Source: Vibrio penaeicida
GTDB taxonomy: Bacteria; Pseudomonadota; Gammaproteobacteria; Enterobacterales; Vibrionaceae
Assembly (NCBI RefSeq): GCF_019977755.1
Contig: NZ_AP025144.1
Span: 2,480,001-2,544,000 of the forward strand
Direction: 5' to 3'
Length of the DNA: 64,000 nucleotides
The first letter of the stretch is position 1. Every line of letters begins with the position of its first letter. Of the stretch, positions 18,909 through 27,369 are shown piece after piece. The translations under genes and the position numbers were made by a program. The notes beneath the pieces were generated by a model. That model saw only the letters and a program-made list of their open reading frames with translations, was not told the DNA's origin and searched no databases.

Positions 18909-20453
18909 ATGGCGACTAAAGCAGCTAAAAAAACAGCGACAAACAACAAGCGCTTGCCAGATGGTCCGGATTGGACATTCGAGCTTCTGGAGCGTTACCA
19001 CAAAGAAATCAAAAGGGTAGCCGAACACTATCGATTAGACACCTACCCTAACCAAATTGAAGTAATCACAGCGGAACAAATGATGGACGCATACTCAAGC
19101 ATTGGTATGCCCATCAATTACAACCATTGGTCATTTGGCAAAAAATTTATCCAAACCGAGCAAAACTACAAGCACGGTCAGATGGGTCTTGCGTATGAAA
19201 TTGTCATTAACTCAGACCCATGTATTGCGTACCTAATGGAAGAGAACACCGTAACCATGCAAGCCTTGGTTATGGCTCATGCTTGCTATGGTCACAACTC
19301 TTTCTTCAAAGGCAATTACCTGTTCCAAACTTGGACGGATGCAAGCTCCATTGTCGATTACCTATTATTTGCTAGAAACTATATTACCGAGTGTGAAGAA
19401 AAACACGGCGTAGACGAAGTTGAACAGCTGTTGGATTCCTGCCATGCGCTAATGAATTTCGGTGTCGATCGATACAAACGTCCAGAAAAGATCTCCATTG
19501 TGGAGGAGAAGGCACGGCAAGAAGCTCGCGAGGAATACCTTCAATCCCAAGTTAACGAGCTTTGGAAAACGGTTCCTAAAAGCGAGGAGAAGGAGCAATC
19601 TCAAAAAATTCGTTTCCCAACGGAGCCTCAAGAAAATATCTTGTACTTCATTGAGAAACACGCCCCACTTCTAGAGCCTTGGCAGAGAGAGATAGTACGT
19701 ATTGTCAGAAAAGTCAGCCAGTACTTCTACCCTCAGAAACAAACACAGGTCATGAACGAAGGTTGGGCAACATTCTGGCACTATTCCATACTGAATCATT
19801 TGTACGATGAAGGTTTGGTGTCTGAGAAGTTTATGCTTGAGTTTTTGCATAGCCACACCAATGTTGTCGCCCAGCCTCCATACAACAGCCCTTACTTTAG
19901 CGGTATCAATCCATATGCTCTTGGTTTTGCGATGTTCCAAGACATTCGTAGAATGTGTGAAGACCCAACCGATGAAGACAGAGAGTGGTTCCCAGATATC
20001 GCAGGAGCAGATTGGTTAGATACATTGCACTTCGCTATGGCAAACTTTAAAGATGAAAGCTTCATCAGCCAATACTTGTCGCCTAAGTTAATGCGTGACT
20101 TTAAACTCTTTGCTATCAGTGACGACGACAGAAAAAACCACATAGAAGTCAGCGCAATACACGATGAAGTAGGTTATCGCCAAATTAGGGAAAAACTGGC
20201 GGCACAGTATAATTTAAGTAACTTAGAGCCAAACATTCAGGTGTGGAATGTAGACGTACGCGGCGATCGTTCTTTGATCTTGCAATATGTCCCTCATGAT
20301 AGGATTCCATTAGGCGACAGCCATCAAGAAGTATTGAAACACCTTTATAGGCTTTGGGGGTTTGATGTCATTTTGGAGCAACGGAATGAATCTGGAAGAA
20401 AAGAAATTCTAGGCAGTTGCCCTGAGCGTGAAGACTACAACTCCGAAATCTAA
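18909..20453 (+). CDS. SpoVR/YcgB family protein
   Basis: This 514-residue cytoplasmic protein matches the SpoVR/YcgB family throughout: PDWTFELLERYHKEI at the start, GQMGLAYEIVINSDPCIAYL, HACYGHNSFFKGNYLF and NEGWATFWHYSILNHLY. The last two His/Glu-rich stretches look like a metal-binding site. Bacillus SpoVR affects spore cortex formation; in non-spore-formers the family goes with yeaGH. The first 13 residues are Ala/Lys-rich. GGGAGG lies 6 bases before the ATG, and the gene is the last of the module. Confidence 0.95.
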   Translation: MATKAAKKTATNNKRLPDGPDWTFELLERYHKEIKRVAEHYRLDTYPNQIEVITAEQMMDAYSSIGMPINYNHWSFGKKFIQTEQNYKHGQMGLAYEIVINSDPCIAYLMEENTVTMQALVMAHACYGHNSFFKGNYLFQTWTDASSIVDYLLFARNYITECEEKHGVDEVEQLLDSCHALMNFGVDRYKRPEKISIVEEKARQEAREEYLQSQVNELWKTVPKSEEKEQSQKIRFPTEPQENILYFIEKHAPLLEPWQREIVRIVRKVSQYFYPQKQTQVMNEGWATFWHYSILNHLYDEGLVSEKFMLEFLHSHTNVVAQPPYNSPYFSGINPYALGFAMFQDIRRMCEDPTDEDREWFPDIAGADWLDTLHFAMANFKDESFISQYLSPKLMRDFKLFAISDDDRKNHIEVSAIHDEVGYRQIREKLAAQYNLSNLEPNIQVWNVDVRGDRSLILQYVPHDRIPLGDSHQEVLKHLYRLWGFDVILEQRNESGRKEILGSCPEREDYNSEI

Positions 20454-20486
20454 GCCAATAACTCGAATTTGCCAATCCTCCTAATT

Positions 20487-20513
20487 GCCCACGAAATCTG
20501 TGGGCTTTTTTGT
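20487..20513 (+). terminator. Rho-independent terminator of the yeaG-yeaH-spoVR operon
   Basis: GCCCAC (20487-20492) pairs with GTGGGC (20500-20505), followed by TTTTTTG. It lies 34 bases after the spoVR stop codon. Confidence 0.85.
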
Positions 20514-20521
20514 GTCTAAAA

Positions 20522-20550
20522 AAAGAAAAGCCAGCTTAACAAAGCTGGCT
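20522..20550 (-). terminator. Rho-independent terminator of the metalloprotease gene
   Basis: AGCCAGCTT (20529-20537) pairs with AAGCTGGCT (20542-20550) around ACAA-like loop bases. On the minus strand it is followed by TTTTCTTTT. It ends the minus-strand gene at 20572 and faces the previous terminator. Confidence 0.85.
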
Positions 20551-20571
20551 AAATTGTTGCTGGTTTTTAAG

Positions 20572-22272
20572 TTACTTAAACACAAACTCGATTGTTTTGG
20601 CTTTTGGTCCCTTAGTTGAAACCGTCATTTCTACATTTTCGATTGTGTATTTGCCATTCTCAAACAAAGACTTGTCCGTCCTTAAGGTCGTGGGATCGTT
20701 TGCATTGCCTAACGAGTAATCATTAGGAATAATAATCAAGGTTTCATCTTTGTTAGTTGAAACCGTAGCTAAAGTAAGACCATCACCATATGTTGGTGCC
20801 AGCAATTCTATCCCTGTCATTATTCCAGATTGTTCCATCATCCAATCGAAGCGGCCATTTCCCGTATTAAACCATAGCCAGAAGTGACCATTTTTGGTGC
20901 TCAAATGAATCAGCTGTTCCGTATCCTTTTCCGGATCAAAGCCATACAATTCCACGGTTTTGGTAGTTTTTACTTCAACCACTTTCTTACTGTTCACAAC
21001 TCCAAGTCGATATTGGAAATATGGCAGAACTTCTTGACCAATATTGCCTTTTCCTCCCATCACACCATTGTAAATACCATAATTAAATACTGAGTAGTTG
21101 GAGTCTTCATGGAACTTATGCATAGTCTCTTTGTTCAACTCTTCGGTTTTCGTCCAATCACAAGACTGACCAAAGTCGAAAACTTTATCCCCATTAGTGA
21201 AGTGCTTATAGGAACAAGGAGAGACGGACGCATGACCTAAACCAAGACCATGTAGGTATTCATGTACAAATAAGACTTGGTCTGGTGCTAAACTTTTTTT
21301 CGTCGAGCCCAACCCCAATTTCTCTACATGAGACTTGCTGGATAAATCGCTATTTATGATAAATCGGTTTTTTAGGACTGTGCCATCGCTCAGTGTCTCG
21401 GTCTTATATATATTGCCGTAGCTAATGAGACCGGTATTGTTTCCTGCAATGTAGACAAACGCCAATTGGTCATACATGGATGAATCTAATTTAGAGCCAT
21501 TGAATTGGCTAAGCGACTGGTTAATAATCTGATTCTTGTAGGGTAATGAAACCTTATTATCGTCATCAGACTCAATACCACTCACGGCTAATTCCGATGC
21601 GACAGTAAGCTCAACATTTTTATTTAAAGTTGCTTCTAAATGTTTATCCACATTCGAGCCTTCACCGAATCTTGCTACCACCTCTTGCCGAATGCTGTTC
21701 GACTGTAGTGTGTAGCCATCAATAACAACTGGAATGACAGCAATATTAATTTTCGGTTTTGTCACACGACAAATCATTCGAAATCGGTTGCCATCACTCT
21801 GATACAGCTTGGTAAACAGCTTTTTGATTTCAGAACCACACGAAGAAAACTCATGAACTGTGTTTCCTGTAGTAATAGAGGAACACTGTCTTATTTCATC
21901 CTTCATTTTGGGAGTTATTGCACTAGGAGCCTGACTTAAAATAGCTTCCAGTGCCTGAGCAGAAGACATTCCTTGAATGAACTTTTGCATCTGAGAGTCG
22001 AGCACTGCATTATCTAGGATTTGTTGCTGAGGCAAGAATTCCATATGTTCAGGTAAATGCCACTCTCCGCACTCTGGTGCAGAATTCACCTGTTTTTTGT
22101 AAGCTTCGGCATCAAATGCGACTGGCTTATTATTGGTTGGAGTCGTCGGTGATGTTGTTGGTTTCGTCGGTAAGGTAGGCGATGACGCGTTAGAATCTTT
22201 GTTACAACCAGAAATCATAACGGTAAAAGCAGAGACCACTGCCATGGTCATCAGGGAACGATTAAATTTCAT
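20572..22272 (-). CDS. Secreted zinc metalloprotease lipoprotein (metzincin-type motif)
   Basis: An exported lipoprotein of 566 residues. The signal peptide ends in a lipobox (ISGC, Cys23; Asn at +2), followed by a Thr/Pro-rich linker (about 30-50). The key sequence is FVHEYLHGLGLGH: His337, Glu338, His341, Gly344 and His347 give the extended zinc motif HExxHxxGxxH of metzincins. A possible Met-turn (YNGVMGG, Met405) lies about 60 residues later. The mature part has several cysteines in likely disulphide pairs. No known family name was recognised. It is monocistronic with its own terminator, next to two other exported genes. The substrate could be host or prey protein, or cell envelope protein. 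Confidence 0.75.
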   Translation of the reverse strand: MKFNRSLMTMAVVSAFTVMISGCNKDSNASSPTLPTKPTTSPTTPTNNKPVAFDAEAYKKQVNSAPECGEWHLPEHMEFLPQQQILDNAVLDSQMQKFIQGMSSAQALEAILSQAPSAITPKMKDEIRQCSSITTGNTVHEFSSCGSEIKKLFTKLYQSDGNRFRMICRVTKPKINIAVIPVVIDGYTLQSNSIRQEVVARFGEGSNVDKHLEATLNKNVELTVASELAVSGIESDDDNKVSLPYKNQIINQSLSQFNGSKLDSSMYDQLAFVYIAGNNTGLISYGNIYKTETLSDGTVLKNRFIINSDLSSKSHVEKLGLGSTKKSLAPDQVLFVHEYLHGLGLGHASVSPCSYKHFTNGDKVFDFGQSCDWTKTEELNKETMHKFHEDSNYSVFNYGIYNGVMGGKGNIGQEVLPYFQYRLGVVNSKKVVEVKTTKTVELYGFDPEKDTEQLIHLSTKNGHFWLWFNTGNGRFDWMMEQSGIMTGIELLAPTYGDGLTLATVSTNKDETLIIIPNDYSLGNANDPTTLRTDKSLFENGKYTIENVEMTVSTKGPKAKTIEFVFK

Positions 22273-22452
22273 AAATTTTACTCAAAGCGATTAGATGAAA
22301 TAGTTATTTTTTAGGCAGATTTCAGTTCCCTTGAATGAGCTGCAAGCGCATATTACCAATTAACGCCCCAATCAAATGTAAGGTCGTGTAAGCATCGTAA
22401 TTTCTATTTACTTTGAATATTATCTCTTTCACCCATAAGTTATTAATATAAA

Positions 22453-22483
22453 AAGCCAGCAACCTTTCGTTGCTGGCTTACAA
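22453..22483 (-). terminator. Rho-independent terminator
   Basis: AAGCCAGCAA (22454-22463) pairs with TTGCTGGCTT (22471-22480) around a 7-base loop. On the minus strand the stem is followed by TTTTATAT. It ends the two-gene transcript 23880-22512. Confidence 0.85.
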
Positions 22484-22511
22484 ATTTCACTTTTCAGTTC
22501 AAATTTTTGAA

Positions 22512-23855
22512 CTATTTAATGCTTTCCCAAGCTTTTGAGTCCACATCATTTTGCTTGTAAGCAACGTCTGACAAAACCAGATCATTGATCGCTCTTAAGA
22601 TTTTCTTTTCTTCTTCATCCGTAATATTTGATTCAGTATGTACTATGTGATTGTTTGAATCGGAAGAGTCTGTAATCGTAAAGGAACCAAAATCTGGTGA
22701 GATAACAAACGATGTTGGGTTGTAAAGACCGCTGCCATTAAGGATATCGTTCAGCCCGAACTGACCAATTAGGTTCATTAGTTTTATGCCGTTTATATCG
22801 GTTGGGCTTATTGAAGCATTTCGACCCACTACGATCCCATTCTCAGTATCAAATAAGTCTATTGTGGATCCTGACGCACGGTACTCGACCAGATGAACCT
22901 TGTCTGTTTCACTAATAAAGCCAGGGGCAAGCTTTCCAGCGTTTTCAATTGCAGTGCCAGCTGAATATTCAAGCACACCATCAACAGTGCGTTTTGCCTC
23001 TATTTTAAATGACTCACTGTCCGAGCCACACTGCTTACAAGATACATTACTCGTAAATTCGTTGATCGAACCGTTTACCTCGTCACTCACACGGTATCTT
23101 CTAAAAATGCCATCATCCGGAACCCCTTCCGAGTTAGACTGATAGAAAGTAAACGTTTCGTAATTGGCTTTAAAGCCAGACTCTTCGTGGATACTGTTTT
23201 CAAAGATATAAACCAGCTCACCCTGTGAGTTACCCACCTCAGGCGAATAAGCAATGATGTTACTTGGCAAAGATTTGTAATCCGCTTCAGAGCCTGATTT
23301 CTTAAGATTGCCTACCCAGGAACTTGCTTGCCCACAATCGTCCCCAGATACAGGAGCGTGGATAACATCAACAATAACAGAGTCAAAGTCGTACTTGGCA
23401 GAAGCCCCATACTTAGACACGATGTCGTCTATCCCAGGCCAGTGTTTTGCTTCAATTCCTTGCGCTGAACAAAAGGTCAGTGTTTCGTTTACGATCCTCT
23501 TGGTCTCTTCGTTATCTGCAAGGTAATCAATAACCAATCCAACCTCATTAAACGCATCGGCTAGGTCCTGACGTTGCTCATCAGTGTATTTTGTCTCTTT
23601 ATAAGCGACTTCTAGCTGTTTTTTCAGTTCGATTGGGGTAGCTTTGTGGCTATTGACACTCAAAACATCCATGTACAGTGCTGCAGAAGAGAAAAATGAG
23701 GCCTGAAGCTTCGCCATGATCATCTCATCAATGCTCTCTTCCATCGCAGTATTGACTTTGTAAGCCCCAGCATATAAATCAGTTGCACTTGCTTGGTAAG
23801 CCGTCATTCCGCAGGCTACTAAAGCGGAAACCATTAGCGTATTCTTAATTTTCAT
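22512..23855 (-). CDS. Exported protein of unknown function
   Basis: This 447-residue protein has a signal peptide (MKIKNTLMVSALVACGMTAYQASA) and no lipobox in the right place, so it is periplasmic or secreted. After a helical N-terminal part (about 30-130) it has a domain with five or so cysteines, including a CxxC (Cys273, Cys276). No family was recognised. The ATG at 23855 is preferred over 23861 because it is 6 bases from AAGGAAG. It is preceded by a small lipoprotein gene only 24 bases away, so the two form an operon and may work together. Confidence 0.6.
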   Translation of the reverse strand: MKIKNTLMVSALVACGMTAYQASATDLYAGAYKVNTAMEESIDEMIMAKLQASFFSSAALYMDVLSVNSHKATPIELKKQLEVAYKETKYTDEQRQDLADAFNEVGLVIDYLADNEETKRIVNETLTFCSAQGIEAKHWPGIDDIVSKYGASAKYDFDSVIVDVIHAPVSGDDCGQASSWVGNLKKSGSEADYKSLPSNIIAYSPEVGNSQGELVYIFENSIHEESGFKANYETFTFYQSNSEGVPDDGIFRRYRVSDEVNGSINEFTSNVSCKQCGSDSESFKIEAKRTVDGVLEYSAGTAIENAGKLAPGFISETDKVHLVEYRASGSTIDLFDTENGIVVGRNASISPTDINGIKLMNLIGQFGLNDILNGSGLYNPTSFVISPDFGSFTITDSSDSNNHIVHTESNITDEEEKKILRAINDLVLSDVAYKQNDVDSKAWESIK

Positions 23856-23879
23856 AGTCATCTTCCTTATCGCAGCTTA

Positions 23880-24182
23880 CTACTTAGACTGTTGTTTCTT
23901 TTTCACAGCACTGAACTTGCTGGGTACTGATATCGATAGACTTGTCTTTCCTACCGGTAAATTGATAACGGATTCAATCGCATCAGAGCCGAGAGTTTTA
24001 CCGTCCGATTTAAGCAATGAAAGTTTTTGTTCTAGATCCGAGTTTTTAGGAGCAATTGTCGATACTTTTGGCGCAGTGGTTTTAGGGGCTACACTCTTCG
24101 TTGTTTCGTTTTTAGCGCTAAAACAACCTGCAAGTAGAAAAACTGAGATTATTGGGACTATTGTCGCTAGATTTCGTTTCAT
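23880..24182 (-). CDS. Small lipoprotein of unknown function
   Basis: This 100-residue lipoprotein has a clear lipobox (VFLLAGC, Cys20) and a Thr/Pro/Lys-rich stretch (about 25-47). The rest is predicted to be globular or peptide-like and ends in lysines. GAGGAG lies 6 bases before the ATG. It is the first gene of a pair with the exported protein at 22512. It may anchor or escort that protein, but this is only inferred from gene order. Confidence 0.6.
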   Translation of the reverse strand: MKRNLATIVPIISVFLLAGCFSAKNETTKSVAPKTTAPKVSTIAPKNSDLEQKLSLLKSDGKTLGSDAIESVINLPVGKTSLSISVPSKFSAVKKKQQSK

Positions 24183-24580
24183 ACCTTTCTCCTCATGAGC
24201 ACTTCACATATGAGCTATATGAAAAACAAAAACCTGACTCTATTGATGTCTTGGCTGCTTATCATTTCTCGTCTTGAAATCAATCTAATCGATTGCGTTC
24301 GCCAATTACATTGATGAGATTAAACAAATCAGGTCAAATAGTTAGGCGTAAGGATTTTCAAGGTGTTCAAGGCTATAGAAACTTCCAGTTCCATAATTGT
24401 TATCTTTGTTAAATTGAGCTTTATAGGAATAATTTTTCTCGCGAACAGACTCGATAAGCTGGAAGCAATACGAAATATCAAGTTGTGTTTATTTATTACT
24501 AAGGTCAAACCTGTTTATAATGGCGCGTTGTTGTCCTTTAGGTTAATTGCCGAAGGTAAATCCAGATTGGTGATAAAAAT
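24183..24580. other. Divergent intergenic region
   Basis: About 400 A/T-rich bases between the minus-strand small lipoprotein and the plus-strand glycosyltransferase. It must hold promoters for both. A TATAAT at 24516-24521 is the best -10 box for the plus strand. A GTG-initiated 73-codon frame (24363-24584) overlaps the next gene by ATGA, but it has no ribosome site and no recognisable domain; I do not call it a gene. Confidence 0.4.
24516..24521 (+). promoter_or_regulatory. Candidate -10 box for the glycosyltransferase operon
   Basis: A consensus TATAAT lies 60 bases before the ATG at 24581. A poor -35 (TTATTA) is 17 bases upstream, and TG lies just ahead of the -10. It is plausible but not proven. 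Confidence 0.3.
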
Positions 24581-25618
24581 ATGAGCGCTTCAAACGCCCC
24601 TCGCACAGAAAGCCAAAATCGTCGTGATCTTCCTAATATGATCACATGTTTATTGCCTGCTTATAATGAAGCAGAGAATCTTCCGCATGTCGTGCCAGAA
24701 ACATACAATTACTTGAAGCAGTTTTGCCAAGAAGTTGAAATTCTTATTGTTGACGATGGCAGTGCAGATAACACAGTAAGCGTCGCTCAAGAGCTTGCGA
24801 ATAGTTACCCTATTTCTGTCGTGAAGTTATCCAGAAATTTTGGTAAAGAAATTGCTCTTAGCGCCGGTTTGGACAATGCCCGTGGGGACGTAGTCGTTAT
24901 CATGGATTCGGATGGTCAACACCCGTTACCTGTCATCGAACAGTTCATTGAGCACTGGCGTGAAGGTTTCGACATGGTTTACGGGGTTAGAGCAAATAGA
25001 GACGACGAATCTTTTGCGAAAAGAGCGTTCACTAAAGTCTATTACGGGCTTTTAAACCGAATCTCAGATGTGGATATACACCCAGACGCGGGTGACTTCA
25101 GACTGTTAAGCCGAAACGTTGTTAATGCGTTGGTTTCATTACCTGAACGGACCCGCATGATGAAAGGTCTGTACGCGTGGGTTGGTTTTAAGAGTAAAGC
25201 TGTGTCGTTTGATGTTGAAGAGCGATTAAGCGGAACCAGCACCTTTCGTTTCAGAGATCTTACTTCCCTAGCGATAACCGGACTAACGTCATTCAGTAGC
25301 ATCCCTCTAAAAATATGGATGGTGGTTGGTGCGATGATATCTGCCATGTCGTTTGGATATGGAATGTTAGTACTGCTTCGCACCCTTTTCTTTGGGACAG
25401 ATGTTCCTGGCTGGCCATCTCTGATTGTTTCTATTTTCTTCTTAGGAGGCATTCAATTACTGTCTATCGGGATCATGGGTGACTACCTAGCCCGAGTGTT
25501 CTCAGAAGTTAAAAAGCGCCCTCTTTATATTGTTGAAGAATACCAAAAAAGCGTAGATAAAGGCGCAGATGGACATGATGCAGCTGATACGTTTCAAGAC
25601 GAAAAAGTAGAAAAATAA
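24581..25618 (+). CDS. GT2 family glycosyltransferase, undecaprenyl/dolichol-phosphate sugar type
   Basis: This 345-residue membrane-linked glycosyltransferase probably moves a sugar from a nucleotide donor to undecaprenyl phosphate. The GT-A domain (about 20-240) shows LLPAYNEAENLP, IVDDGSADNTV, RNFGKEIALSAGLD and the metal-binding MDSDGQHP. Two C-terminal hydrophobic helices lie around 240-265 and 285-310, as in ArnC, GtrB and DPM1-like enzymes. It is followed 3 bases later by a YdjC/ChbG deacetylase gene, so the pair could make or trim a modified sugar for lipid A or another glycan. The precise sugar is unknown. Confidence 0.85.
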   Translation: MSASNAPRTESQNRRDLPNMITCLLPAYNEAENLPHVVPETYNYLKQFCQEVEILIVDDGSADNTVSVAQELANSYPISVVKLSRNFGKEIALSAGLDNARGDVVVIMDSDGQHPLPVIEQFIEHWREGFDMVYGVRANRDDESFAKRAFTKVYYGLLNRISDVDIHPDAGDFRLLSRNVVNALVSLPERTRMMKGLYAWVGFKSKAVSFDVEERLSGTSTFRFRDLTSLAITGLTSFSSIPLKIWMVVGAMISAMSFGYGMLVLLRTLFFGTDVPGWPSLIVSIFFLGGIQLLSIGIMGDYLARVFSEVKKRPLYIVEEYQKSVDKGADGHDAADTFQDEKVEK

Positions 25619-25621
25619 TTA

Positions 25622-26392
25622 ATGAAAAGCATCATAGTTTGCGCAGACGATTATGGCATGTCTCAGGAAGTTGACGACGCCATTCTAGAGTTAATTGAGA
25701 AAAAACGTATTTCCGCCACCAGCTGCATGACATTAATGCCGAATTGGAAATCGTCTGCGAATCGATTGAAAGAACTTGAAGGACAGGCGGCTTTCGGCTT
25801 GCATTTCGATTTGGGTCACGTTGCAAGCTTAGGCAAATTAATGCTGAGTGCAGTACTGCGCACGTTGGATAAGTCAGCCATTGAAACAACACTTAATCAG
25901 CAACTGGATAACTTTGAAAACGAAATGAGCAGAGCACCAGACTACATTGATGGTCACCAGCACGTTCACGCATTTCCAGTCATCCGTGACGTTTTAGCCT
26001 CCGTCGTTAACCAACGCTACGCAGTTGAGACTCCATGGATTAGAAGACCATCAGTGCCGCTAACAGGACACGACTCCGCTTTAAAAGCCGTTGTGATACA
26101 AGGATTGAATTTGGGTTTTGATTCAGTCATAGGTAAACACACCGATGCGCAAACCAATTCCAGTTTTGCTGGCTTGTATTCCATTAGCGAAACGGCAAAC
26201 TTTCCCGAGCTAATGGAAGGTTGGGTCAACAATCTCGATAATCACGGATTAATTATGTGTCACCCAGCCGTAGAAGGGGCAAACGTGGAGCACAGTTTAG
26301 CGAGGATTAAGGAATATGATTACCTTCGAAGTGATCGTTACATCTCGTACCTTGAAGCAAATAATGTAACGCTCGTTACTCACCCAGAATAA
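25622..26392 (+). CDS. ChbG/YdjC family carbohydrate deacetylase
   Basis: A 256-residue enzyme of the ChbG/HpnK family, metal-dependent deacetylases acting on N-acetylated sugars. The metal ligands are visible in VCADDYGMS (Asp-Asp near residue 8) and DGHQHVHAFP (two His near 122-126); GLHFDLGH supplies another His. The gene follows the GT2 glycosyltransferase by 3 bases, so the two are translated together. By analogy with other lipid-linked sugar deacetylases it may remove an acetyl from the sugar its neighbour transfers. That is inference. Confidence 0.82.
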   Translation: MKSIIVCADDYGMSQEVDDAILELIEKKRISATSCMTLMPNWKSSANRLKELEGQAAFGLHFDLGHVASLGKLMLSAVLRTLDKSAIETTLNQQLDNFENEMSRAPDYIDGHQHVHAFPVIRDVLASVVNQRYAVETPWIRRPSVPLTGHDSALKAVVIQGLNLGFDSVIGKHTDAQTNSSFAGLYSISETANFPELMEGWVNNLDNHGLIMCHPAVEGANVEHSLARIKEYDYLRSDRYISYLEANNVTLVTHPE

Positions 26393-26423
26393 AAAATAGC
26401 AGCGATTTAGCTGCTATTTTTTT
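26393..26423. terminator. Bidirectional terminator between the deacetylase and kdsB
   Basis: AATAGCAGC (26395-26403) pairs with GCTGCTATT (26410-26418), with A-run before and T-run after. It serves the plus-strand deacetylase transcript and the minus-strand kdsB transcript. Confidence 0.88.
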
Positions 26424-26439
26424 AAAACGCTAAAGTAGT

Positions 26440-27189
26440 CTAACGAGATAGTAGTTTTCTAACCACTTCTAAGTCTTCTGGAGTATCAACCCCTGCTGCG
26501 GGTGTTTCTTTGGCAACTTCTACGTGGATCTTCTCACCGTACCAAAGCACTCTCAATTGCTCTAAATATTCGATTCGCTCTAGCGCGCTCGGTTCCCAGT
26601 TTATGTAGGTTTTTATGAAACCCGCTCTATATGCGTAGATGCCAATATGACGTTGTACTGGCTGGCTAATAGACGGCTTGGGTTTCGAAAAGTCATCTCT
26701 GTCCCAAGGAATTGAAGCGCGGCTAAAATACAGTGCGTACCCTTTTTCATCCGTAACTACTTTAACAACATTAGGGTTAAACACTTCATGTTCGTCTTCA
26801 ATTTCTACTGAAAGCGTTGCCATAGGTGCATTGCTTTGCTGAAGGTTTCGCGCCACTTGCGAAATGATAGCTGGGGGAATCAAAGGCTCATCGCCTTGCA
26901 CATTAACGATAATGTGTTCAGGCGGAATATTCATTAAATCAACCACTTCAGCCAAGCGCTCAGTACCCGACTCATGTTTGTCCGATGTCATGCACACCGT
27001 CGCACCAAACCCTTCAGCCGCTTGTTGAACGCGATTGTCATCGGTAGCAATAATGACGTTTTCAGCACCAGCTTGAATAGCTTGCAGGTAAACCCATTCA
27101 ATCATAGGTTTACCCGCTATATCTGCAAGAGGTTTACCTGGTAATCTCGTCGATTGGTATCGAGCAGGAATGACAACTGTAAATGCCAT
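26440..27189 (-). CDS. kdsB: 3-deoxy-manno-octulosonate cytidylyltransferase (CMP-KDO synthetase)
   Basis: This enzyme activates KDO with CTP to give CMP-KDO for lipopolysaccharide inner core synthesis. It has 249 residues. The N-terminal nucleotide-binding motif [14 protein letters not shown] is intact, and [10 protein letters not shown] and [13 protein letters not shown] are typical. Its ATG directly follows the ycaR stop codon with no gap. It is the last gene of the comEC-msbA-lpxK-ycaR-kdsB run on the minus strand. Confidence 0.97.
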   Translation of the reverse strand: MAFTVVIPARYQSTRLPGKPLADIAGKPMIEWVYLQAIQAGAENVIIATDDNRVQQAAEGFGATVCMTSDKHESGTERLAEVVDLMNIPPEHIIVNVQGDEPLIPPAIISQVARNLQQSNAPMATLSVEIEDEHEVFNPNVVKVVTDEKGYALYFSRASIPWDRDDFSKPKPSISQPVQRHIGIYAYRAGFIKTYINWEPSALERIEYLEQLRVLWYGEKIHVEVAKETPAAGVDTPEDLEVVRKLLSR

Positions 27190-27369
27190 TTACTTGCCCT
27201 CATCCATTGAAATAGTGCGAGCTTCCGGCTCAAGCAGAACAGGAATGCCTTCTTTAATTGGGTAAGCAAGGCGGTCGATTTTACAGATAAGTTCTTGCTT
27301 ATCTTTATCAAAAGTCAGTTTACCTTTGCATACAGGGCACGCCACAATCTCAAGCAGTCGATGATCCAT
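27190..27369 (-). CDS. ycaR: Trm112/YcaR family small zinc-ribbon protein (UPF0434)
   Basis: A 59-residue protein beginning [20 protein letters not shown] and ending RTISMDEGK. The CPVC pair (Cys11, Cys14) and a further Cys29 give the zinc-binding look of the Trm112 family. Its start overlaps the end of lpxK by 20 bases, and its stop touches the kdsB start codon, the normal lpxK-ycaR-kdsB order of gammaproteobacteria. The protein is short and easily missed. Its exact role in bacteria is unsettled; Trm112 activates methyltransferases in eukaryotes. Confidence 0.93.
   Translation of the reverse strand: MDHRLLEIVACPVCKGKLTFDKDKQELICKIDRLAYPIKEGIPVLLEPEARTISMDEGK

Noticed and set aside
24363..24584. 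73-codon frame before the glycosyltransferase, ending in an ATGA overlap
   Set aside because: It starts with GTG, has no ribosome site, and contains a likely -10 promoter box. No domain was seen.
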